Source of the DNA: Hamiltosporidium tvaerminnensis
Taxonomy: Eukaryota > Microsporidia > Dubosqiidae
Assembly: GCA_022605425.2 (NCBI GenBank)
Contig: JAKIMF020000001.1
Span: 188,501 to 252,500, forward strand
Direction: 5' to 3'
DNA: 64,000 nt
Made by a program: the position numbers and the translations under genes
The notes under the pieces: model-generated
What the model saw: the letters and a program-made list of their open reading frames with translations, nothing else
Told to the model about the DNA's origin: nothing
The model's database searches: none
Part shown: in pieces, positions 45,725-55,100 of the stretch
Layout of the letters: each line of letters opens with the position of its first letter
Numbering within the stretch: position 1 is the stretch's first letter

Positions 45725-46975
45725 ATGTCAAAACAAACAAACAACCTTAATTTTCTAAAAAAAGCATTTCCTTCATTTTTTACCAAAAATATGTTAAGAA
45801 AGCTACAAAACAAACTCATCGATCTAAACAAATTATCTAACACAAACACACATACTGACACAATATCTGACACAAACACACAACATAACAAAGATAATTT
45901 AAATGTAAATAATATTTATAAAAATATTTTAATAATTACAGAAAATGAAGAAATAAAAGATTTTAAAGGTATTTTGCCAGTAAACAGTTTTTTTATTTAT
46001 TTTGATGAAAATACTTTTATAACAATGAATACTGACACGCCTTTGTTTAATTCTGTTAAGAGTATAATACTAGGTGTTAATAATATAACACCTTTAGTAG
46101 AATGTGTAGAAGGGTGTTATTTTAATGAGGATACAAACTATGTAATTGATAGGTGTCAAAATAACAAAGATGTTGGTAAAGATGTGTTAAATGAAGTGTT
46201 AAAGGGTATAAATATAAGTACACCTAATTTTATTGAGAGCTGTCAAAATAACAAAGATGTTGGTAAAGATGTGTTAAATGAATTGTTAAAGGGTATAAAT
46301 ATAAGTACACCTAATTTTATTGAGAGCTGTCAAAACAGAAATGTAGCATTAGGAAAAGATACAAATATAAGTACACCTAGTTTAATTGATAGGTGTCAAA
46401 ATAACAAAAATATTTATAACAACACAGTAAAAGACTCAAATATAAGTACACCAAGTTTAATTGATAGCTGTCAAAATAACAATACACCTCTATCTAAAGA
46501 CATATATAAAAGTTCAGATATTAATACACTTAATTATATTGATAGCTGTCAAAAAGCCTATTTAAATATAAAAAATCTTTATGCTTGCATAAATGAAACT
46601 CGTACTTCTTTTCAAGAAGAAAAAATATTTTGGAAAAGATTTGAAAAAACAAATCAAATTCTGATTTCTCACTATAAACAACACATAGAACCCTTTATTC
46701 CCTTACTAGAGTCTAATAACCAATATATCCTTGCTAACTCACTCAAAACACATTTTAACACCTCTTATTACACCCTTCTTTCTAATACCTTTAACACCTT
46801 TTATTCTAAGATATCCTTTATTTGTACAACACCCTTCGATTTTTTTAAGACAATTTTAACCTTAAAAGATTCCTTATCACTAACACCTCTTATTATTAAG
46901 AAAAGTATAAAGGCTTCATTTAAAACCCTTTATTATCAATACACAACGTATACTTATAATAACATTAAGAAATAA
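45725..46975 (+). CDS. cytoplasmic dynein heavy chain, segment 1 (N-terminal tail)
   Basis: This is the first frame of an 18.3-kb gene for dynein heavy chain, the minus-end-directed microtubule motor. The assignment rests on segments 4 and 5, which carry the AAA domains and stalk; this segment precedes them on the same strand with the same repeats. Residues 1-140 and about 280-416 are non-repetitive and fit the extended tail that dimerises and binds accessory chains. Residues about 140-278 are five decaying copies of a unit up to 29 residues (IESCQNNKDVGKD..., ending ISTPNF). The frame closes at AAG AAA TAA CAC, while one base further on the same kind of tail sequence continues (segment 2). 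Confidence 0.8.
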   Translation: MSKQTNNLNFLKKAFPSFFTKNMLRKLQNKLIDLNKLSNTNTHTDTISDTNTQHNKDNLNVNNIYKNILIITENEEIKDFKGILPVNSFFIYFDENTFITMNTDTPLFNSVKSIILGVNNITPLVECVEGCYFNEDTNYVIDRCQNNKDVGKDVLNEVLKGINISTPNFIESCQNNKDVGKDVLNELLKGINISTPNFIESCQNRNVALGKDTNISTPSLIDRCQNNKNIYNNTVKDSNISTPSLIDSCQNNNTPLSKDIYKSSDINTLNYIDSCQKAYLNIKNLYACINETRTSFQEEKIFWKRFEKTNQILISHYKQHIEPFIPLLESNNQYILANSLKTHFNTSYYTLLSNTFNTFYSKISFICTTPFDFFKTILTLKDSLSLTPLIIKKSIKASFKTLYYQYTTYTYNNIKK

Positions 46976-47315
46976 CACCCTTTATATTAAAAAGTCACTT
47001 AAGTACCTAAATAACACCCAACAGATATTATTAACACTTAACACCCTTTTAGATGAGAGACTTTCTATTAATTTTATTATAGAAATTTATCAGTCATTTT
47101 TAGAAAAAGATACTTTTATTTTACTTATATTTAAGACCCTTTATTTATTAACAAGAAATACCTATATAAATAACAGGGGGTTTAATAACTATAGTATTAT
47201 AGGGGGTGTTAATGATAAGGATAGTATGGTAGAGGGTGTTAATAATAAGGATATGATTGAGGGTGTTAACAATAGTACTAATACTTTACACCCCTTTAAT
47301 ACGCATACTGAATAA
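46974..47315 (+). CDS. cytoplasmic dynein heavy chain, segment 2 (tail, third frame)
   Basis: No ATG start; this frame continues segment 1 after skipping the T at 46973. It encodes NTLYIKKSLKYLNNTQQ, a helical stretch (LDERLSINFIIEIYQSFLEKD), then GGVNDKDSMVEGVNNKD repeats. It closes at ACT GAA TAA GCA. Other copies of the same repeat in this gene read ACT GAT AAA CAA here, so exactly one base is extra at the stop. No independent gene is likely. Confidence 0.75.
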   Translation, partial: NTLYIKKSLKYLNNTQQILLTLNTLLDERLSINFIIEIYQSFLEKDTFILLIFKTLYLLTRNTYINNRGFNNYSIIGGVNDKDSMVEGVNNKDMIEGVNNSTNTLHPFNTHTE

Positions 47316-49107
47316 GCAACAGGGTGTTAGTGATACATCTATAAAACAACACCCTGTTAACAATACTACTAATACTTTACACCCCTTTTATACGCATACT
47401 GATAAACAACAGGGTGTTAACAATAATACTGATGAACAAGACCCTCTACTCTGTAAAGGTATTCTTAAATTATTTAAGAGGTTTAAATACAGTAAAGGTA
47501 AATTTATAATTGAAAATTATTTAACACTGAATTATTTACTTTATAAAAAATACAAATGTAAAGAAAAATACTGTTTAACTCATTTACTGTTATTTTCTTA
47601 TTCTTTTGAGATGAAAAAAGTAGAACGAAGAAATAACAGGGGTGTTAATGAAAAGGATATGTCAGAGGGTGTTAATAAGAACGATATATTAGAGGGTGTT
47701 AACAATACAGTTGGTAAACGAGAGGGTGTTAAATATCAAGATAATGAACAACACGGTGTTAACAACCATACTAATGAAAAACAGGGTGTTAACAACCATA
47801 CTAATGGACAACACGGTGTTAACAACCATACTAATGGACAACAGGGTGTTAACAACCATACTAATGAAAAACAGGGTGTTAATAATAAGAGGTATAGGAA
47901 TAACAAGAAAGATTATAATAATATAAAGAAAAGGGTGTTAAATAAGCTTACTTGTATATATATAGATAATATAAAGGGAATTATAAAGAAAAAAATATTT
48001 TGTAATAAAAAGGTGTGTTATGTGTTATCATGGGTGTTAAAGGATGAAGGTGTTAATACGGAAAGTTTAAAATATAGAATTTCTATTCTTCCCTTGTTAA
48101 GTAGTTATATATCCTATGGAGTAACAGAGGGTGTTAATGACAGTAAATGGGATATAAACAATATAAAGGGTAATGATAATATAGAGGGTGTTAATAATGA
48201 AGACAGTAATGCTAACACCCCTTTATCTACTTGTAATAGTATCCATTGTATTAACACCCCTTTATCTACTTGTAATAGTATCCATTGTATTAACACCTCT
48301 TTAACTACTACACTACATTCCTATATAAAAAGTAACAATAACACTAGAAGAATACATTTATTTGTAAATAAAATAATAAAAACTTTTTTTAAGAGAAATA
48401 CATTACTAGAAGTTAAAAGGGTGTTAGAAAAGGTAAATATAAATTATGATTGTAATTCTAAAATAGAAGAAATAATAAGAATATTACAGTATATCAAAGG
48501 GTGTTATGATTTAGAAGCTTTAATAGTAACAAATGAAAATAAAATAGAAATAAATTTTAATGAAAATTTATTTGAAATAAAACCTTTGATAGAAATAATT
48601 TTAAGTAATTTTACTTATAAAAGTAAAGTAGGGGTTATTGGTAGTGTGTTAGAGGGTGTTAGTGGGGTAAATGATAGTAGTAATGGTTATAGGGGTGTTA
48701 ATGATACTAGTATCATAGAGGGTGTTACTAATCTATGTGATAACCAACAGGGTGTTAGTAATACTATGAATAAACAACACCCCTTTAGTAATACTACCAA
48801 TAAACAACACCCCTTTAGTAATACTACTAATACTTATCACCCCTTTAATAACAGTCATAGTGATAACACTGGTAGTATTAAATACCCTTTAACAGAAAAT
48901 ATATTTAACAAGGAAGATTTAAAGGAATTTACTGATATTCAATATACTTTCTATCTTTTAAAAGAAAGTATTTCTACTTTTAATATTCTTTGTAAGAAAA
49001 TAGAGAAATACATATCAATTAACACCTCTTATTCATATTTTGAAAATGAATTAGAGGGTGTTAATAACAGTAGTAATACTTTACACCCTATTAATCACAG
49101 TACATGA
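47314..49107 (+). CDS. cytoplasmic dynein heavy chain, segment 3 (tail)
   Basis: It continues from segment 2 after skipping the T at 47313. The frame is also open from an out-of-phase ATG at 47257, which a gene finder would take as the start of a 616-residue protein. Non-repetitive helical blocks (about 47450-47640, 47930-48130, 48300-48650 and 48880-49050) alternate with EGVNND, QQGVNNHTNE and NTPLSTC-type repeats. The helical blocks, rich in Leu, Ile, Tyr and Lys, fit the dynein tail, although the tail is too divergent for residue-level assignment. The frame closes at AGT ACA TGA TAA. Skipping its T (49105) gives GAT AAA CAA CAC, again in line with the DKQHP repeat phrase. Confidence 0.8.
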   Translation, partial: KQQGVSDTSIKQHPVNNTTNTLHPFYTHTDKQQGVNNNTDEQDPLLCKGILKLFKRFKYSKGKFIIENYLTLNYLLYKKYKCKEKYCLTHLLLFSYSFEMKKVERRNNRGVNEKDMSEGVNKNDILEGVNNTVGKREGVKYQDNEQHGVNNHTNEKQGVNNHTNGQHGVNNHTNGQQGVNNHTNEKQGVNNKRYRNNKKDYNNIKKRVLNKLTCIYIDNIKGIIKKKIFCNKKVCYVLSWVLKDEGVNTESLKYRISILPLLSSYISYGVTEGVNDSKWDINNIKGNDNIEGVNNEDSNANTPLSTCNSIHCINTPLSTCNSIHCINTSLTTTLHSYIKSNNNTRRIHLFVNKIIKTFFKRNTLLEVKRVLEKVNINYDCNSKIEEIIRILQYIKGCYDLEALIVTNENKIEINFNENLFEIKPLIEIILSNFTYKSKVGVIGSVLEGVSGVNDSSNGYRGVNDTSIIEGVTNLCDNQQGVSNTMNKQHPFSNTTNKQHPFSNTTNTYHPFNNSHSDNTGSIKYPLTENIFNKEDLKEFTDIQYTFYLLKESISTFNILCKKIEKYISINTSYSYFENELEGVNNSSNTLHPINHST

Positions 49108-52100
49108 TAAACAACACCCAGTTAATAACAGTACTACATATCAACCTGTTAATAATACTAGTAATAAACAAAACCCTGTTAATAACAGTGCTACATATCA
49201 CCCTGTTAACAACACTACTACATATCACCCTGTTAACAACACTACTACATATCACCCTATTAACAACAATACTACATATCACCCTGTTAACAACACTACT
49301 ACATATCACCCTGTTAACAACACTACTACATATCACCCTGTTAACAACACTACTACATATCACCCTGTTAACAACACTAATACTACCAATATAAATTTAC
49401 TGTTAGAAAAAGCATTTTTCATCTTAAAAAGACTTGTTTACTTAAAATGGAAATACCTTATAAATAACACCCTAATAGATACATTTATAGAAACTGTAAG
49501 AATTTTAGAAGAAAAATTTTATTTTTTAGATTTTCTTATAAAAAAGATGAATAAACACTTCATAAGAATATTTAACACACAAATTACTAAGAATACTCTT
49601 TCCTTCTCATTTAACCCTTTATATTATATAAAGTACTTTCCTTGTTATTATGATACTTCTATTGTTATAAGAAGTATAGAAATTTCTTTTATAAAAGCTT
49701 TATTTCAATATTTTAAAACTATAAAATATTCTTTAGTAAATAAGAGGTGTTATTTATTAAAGTCTGTACATAATATATGTTTAGATACGTTATTTATAGA
49801 ACCTTCTTTAGAAATGTGTTTTAATATTTATAGTGTTATATTTAAAGGGTCACTTCTTACAAAGATATATAATTATTACAGGGGTGTTAAGGGGAATGAT
49901 GGATTAGAGGGTGTTAATGATAAAGATGGATTTGAGGGTGTTAGTGATAGAGATGAGGGTTATAGGGGTGTTAATGCCATAGGAGGTAACATAATGGGTG
50001 TTAGTAATAATGTAGATAATTATCAGGGTGTTAGGGATAAAGATGGATTAGAGGGTGTTAATGAAAAGGATAGTTTAGAGGGTGTTAGTAACAATGTAGA
50101 TGAACAACAGGGTGTTAATGATAAAGATGGATTAGAGGGTGTTAATGACATAGGTAGTAACATAATGGGTGTTAGTAATAATGTAGATGAACAACAGGGT
50201 GTTAGGGATAAAGATGGATTTGAGTGTGTTAATGAAAAGGATAGTTTAGAGGGTGTTAGTAATAATGTAGATGAACAACAGGGTGTTAGTAATAATACTA
50301 ATAAACAACAGGGTGTTAATTACAATGTAGACGATTATAAGGATGTTAGTAATAACCTATATAAACAACACCCTCTTATTAATACTCTTATAGAAGAAAT
50401 TATAGAATTAGTTTTAATGGGTTATTTACAGTGTAAAGATAATATAGAATTCTTAAGAAATGAGGTGCTAGTTAACTATTCATACTTTATAGAAGTAGAA
50501 AGTCAAATGAATAAGATATTATTGAAAGATAAAAGTAATGATAACACCTTTACTACTAGTACTTATACTCCTTATATTAACACCCCGTTATCATCTAATA
50601 CTCATACCTTATATTCTAACACCCCTTTAGCTACTAGTACTTATACCCCTAATATTAACACCCCGTTATCTTCTAATACTCATACCTTATATTCTAACAC
50701 CCCTTTAGCTACTAATACTTATACTCCTTATATTAACACCCCGTTATCTTCTAATATCCCCTTACCTGATATCCTTCTTATATTCTTAAAGGGTGTTAAT
50801 GACTTAAGAATAATATTAGATTACCTCTCTTATATAAATAAGAGGTGTTATTTATATAATCTAATAAATAACAATGAAATACCTTTATTTACCTTTAAAA
50901 TACTAAATAATAAAATTAGTATTAAAGAGTGTTATAAGAATAAGAATATGTTTATAAATAGAAGTGTTAATACTTTTATTGTTATTTATAATACTTTAGA
51001 AAGTATTTTAAGAGAAATAACATATGAACCTTATAATTTATATGTTTTATATGACCTTTTAGAAATAGAAGACTTTATTTATAAGATAAGTGTTATAAAG
51101 GAAGTAAGTAGTGTTATAATAAAGGAAATAAAGAGTGGTGTTAGTGATAGTAGGGATATAGTAGAGGGTGTTAATGATAGAAGGGATATAGTAGAGGGTG
51201 TTAGGGATAAGGGTGTGTTAGAGGGTACTAAGGGTGTTAGTTATAAGGAGTATGAATTAAAGGGTGTTAGTAAAGGTACAGATAATTATAACCCCGTTAA
51301 TAATCTATCCAATACACAACACCCTGTTAATAATCTATCTATTAATAATAACATTCTTACTGATAATACACATGTGTTATTTATTAATAAGTATAATACT
51401 ATTAATACCCTTTTAATTACTATAAGTAATAGAATTAAAATGGAAAAGAAAAGATATTTTGATTTATTTTATAATAACAGTAGTAATGTAGATAATATTA
51501 ATGTAAATGATAACACCCCGTTATCTAACAGTAATGCTGATAACACCCCTTTATCTAACAGTAATGATGATAACACCCCTTTATCTAACAGTATTAACCC
51601 TAACACCCCTTTAACTAACTGTATTAACCCTGACACCCCTTTAACCAACAGTATTAACCCTAACACCCCTTTATCTAACTGTATTAACCCTGACACCCCT
51701 TTAACCACAATCACAACCAATAACACCCCTTTACCTAATACTTTACCTACTATCAATAACACTACTACCCTTTCCCTCCCTTATATTAATACTCTTACTT
51801 TTAATACTACTACCTCTTATAAGTCTATTATTAACACCTTATTTACTTATAATTATAATACTATAAATAACACCTATGAATTCCTTTATAAATTAAAGGA
51901 TAATTTATTAGTCTTAGAATACAAATACCTTATTATAAAGAAAGTAAGAAATTTTCTTAGATTAGAAGAATACCTGTTAATATATAGAAATATAGATTTT
52001 AATACTTTAAAATATTTTATTTATAATATTTATAGTTTTATTGTTAATATTAAGAATAAAGAGGAAGGTCTTAATGAATATGAAAATAATAGTTTAAGAC

Positions 52101-55100
52101 ATGTTAGTGTTAATTATATGAAAGGTATATGTAGTGATATGTATAAGGAAATAAAGGGTATGGGATTAGTATTAGATAGTGGGGAGGGTGTTAGTGATAA
52201 TAGGAAGGGTGTTAATAGTAGGGATAGGGATAGTAGAGAGGGTGTTAGTGATAATAGGAACGGTTTTAGTAGTAGGGATAGTAGAGAGGGTGTTGATCAT
52301 AGTAGTAGTAATTATAAGGGTTTTAGTAAGCATAGTAGTAATTTTAAGGGTGTTAATGACACTAGTAGTACTTATAAGGGTGTTAGTGAGAGTACATATA
52401 AACAACACCCTTTTAACAACACTAATATAGAACAACACCCTCTTAATAACACTACATATAAACAACACCCTTTTAACAACAACAATATAGAACAACACCC
52501 CTTTAACAACAACAATATAGAACAACACCCTTTTAACCCTAATCTATCTACTATTCTTAATAATATCTCTTTATCTTTAAGTTTTATTAATTTAAGACTA
52601 TTAACATACTTTAAAGTATTAGAATATTTAAATACTATAATTAACACTAATATAGGAATAAGATACTTTAATATGAATATGTCTTTAAAATGTTTTATTT
52701 CTATATTTAATGAAGAGGTAGTAAATAAAATAATAACGTACTATAAAGTAGAAAGTGATATTAATAGTTATAAAAGGGATGTTAATTTATATATAAGTAA
52801 TGTAGTGTTAGTAAGGGAAATAGGAATAGAAGGTGTTAGTAATAAGGTATGTGGATTAGAGGGTGTTAATGATAATAGAATGGAAGTAGGGGGTGTTAAT
52901 GGTACTAGAATGAATGTAGGGGGTGTTAATAATAATAGAATGGAAGTAGGGGGTGTTACTAATAGTAGTAATAATTATAGGGGTTTAAGTAATAGGGAAT
53001 GTGGATTAGAGGGTGTTACTAATAGTACTAATACATATAACCCTCTTAACAATAATACTACTTATAACCCTCTTACTAACACTACTATCTCTTATATAAA
53101 TAAGATATGTAATTTAAAGGAAATAGAAGAATATTTAGATGATTTGTATGTTAAAGGTGAAGGATTAGAAAAATATATTTTTAAGATAAAAAATGAATTA
53201 AAAGGTTTTAAAGAAGAGGTACTTTATAGTTATAACAAGGAAGGTGGGTATGAGGTAGGGGGTGTTAGTGAGAGTATAGGTGTAGGAGGGGGTGTTAATG
53301 AGAGTATAGATGATTATAAGGGTGTTAGTAGTAATACATATAGTTATAAGGGTGTTAATGGGAGTATAGATGATTATAAGGGTGTTAGTAATAATAGATA
53401 TAATTATAAGGGTGTTGTTAATGAGAGTATAGATGATTATAAGGGTGTTAGCAATGATACTAATGAACAACAGGGTTTTAATAAGAGTACTAATGAACAA
53501 CAAGGTGTTAACAATAACACATATGATTATCACCCTGTTAATACCAACATTAATAATTATCACCCTGTTAGCAACACTTATAATAATAGTCTTATTGATT
53601 CTCTTTTTGTTTCTCTTAGAAATACTCTTAACACCTTAGAATCTTACTTATATATCATAAGAGAATTAAAGGGTATTCAAAGTACTTTAATAGAACTTTA
53701 TAGTATTCTTAAGAATAACACCTTAGAGACAGAAAATATAAATAAAATAATAGAAGTGTATAATTTAATAGGTGTTAGTGATAGGAGTATATTAGAGGGT
53801 GTTAATAATAATATGTTAGAGGGTGTTGGTGACAGTAGTATATTAGAGAGTGTTAATAATAGGAATATGCTAGAGGGTGTTAACAACAGTAGTAAACAAC
53901 AGGGTGTTAATAATAGGAATATGCTAGAGGGTGTTAATAATAATAGTATGTTAGAGGGTGTTAATGACAGTAGTATGTTAGAGGGTGTTAATAACACTAG
54001 TAAACAACAGGGTGTTAACAACAGTAGTAAACAACAGGGTGTTAATAACAGTAGTAAACAACAGGGTTTTAATAACAGTACTTATGGTTATCACCCTGTT
54101 AATAACAATACATACAAACAACAGGGTGTTAATACCACACCCTCTTTTAATAACCCTAATACTCTTCCTTCTATTATTAACACCCTTTATTGGTGTAATG
54201 AATCTATTAAAAGGTTAAAACAAAGTATGTCTTGTTATTTACAAGAATGTAGAGAGAATTCACCTTTATTATGTTTTGTAAGTGATATTGATATATTAAG
54301 AGGTCTTAGTGATATATATAATATAATAGGTGTTATTATAAAGGTATATGAAATAGAGGGTGTTATATATAATGAATATGAAATAAAGGGGTGTTATTAT
54401 AAAGAAGAAAGGTTATACTTTATAACACCTATAAAGCTAAGGTATAATGGTAGTGTAGAGGGTGTTAGAGACAGTGGTGCGTTAGAGGGTGTTAAAGAAT
54501 TAAAGTGTGGTATAGAGTTGGAGGGTGTTAATGATAAGGACAATGATATAAAGGGTGTTAGTGAGGAGTATGATATACAACAGGGTGTTAGTAATCAGTA
54601 CTATATACAACAGGGTGTTAGTAATAGTAGTAGTAATATAAAGGGTGTTAGTGAGGAGTATGATATACAACAGGGTGTTAGTAATCAGTACTATATACAA
54701 CAGGGTGTTAGTAATAGTAGTAGTAATATAAAGGGTGTTAGTGAGGAGTATGATATACAACACGGTGTTAACAACAATACTAACACCCTTAACAATAATA
54801 CTACCTATGACCCTCTTAACAACAATACTAACACCCTTAAAAATAACCTTGTTAGAATTATAAATACCTTTAACTATGAAATAACAAGACTTCTTATTAA
54901 CATGTTTTATAACAAGAATAGAGACTTACATGTTATTGATGAATTAATAAGTGAATATAGTTATTTTAAAGGTGTTAATAGTAATTCTAAGAGAGAAATG
55001 ATAAATTATAAGATAAGTGTTATTAATAAGTATATAAAGGAGAAGAGGGGTGTTATTAACTTATACCCAAGGGTATATAAGGGTAGGTCAGAGAATATTG

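Noticed and set aside
47250-48300. Introns as explanation for the dynein frame changes
   Set aside because: No GT...AG pair with the short microsporidian intron signals fits the sites, and the repeat alignment places a single extra base directly at the stop codons.
49058-49110. ATG at 49058 as the true start of a separate 2407-residue protein
   Set aside because: The first 16 codons are an out-of-phase reading of the end of segment 3. Repeat phrases line up only from 49106, so this is a continuation of one gene.
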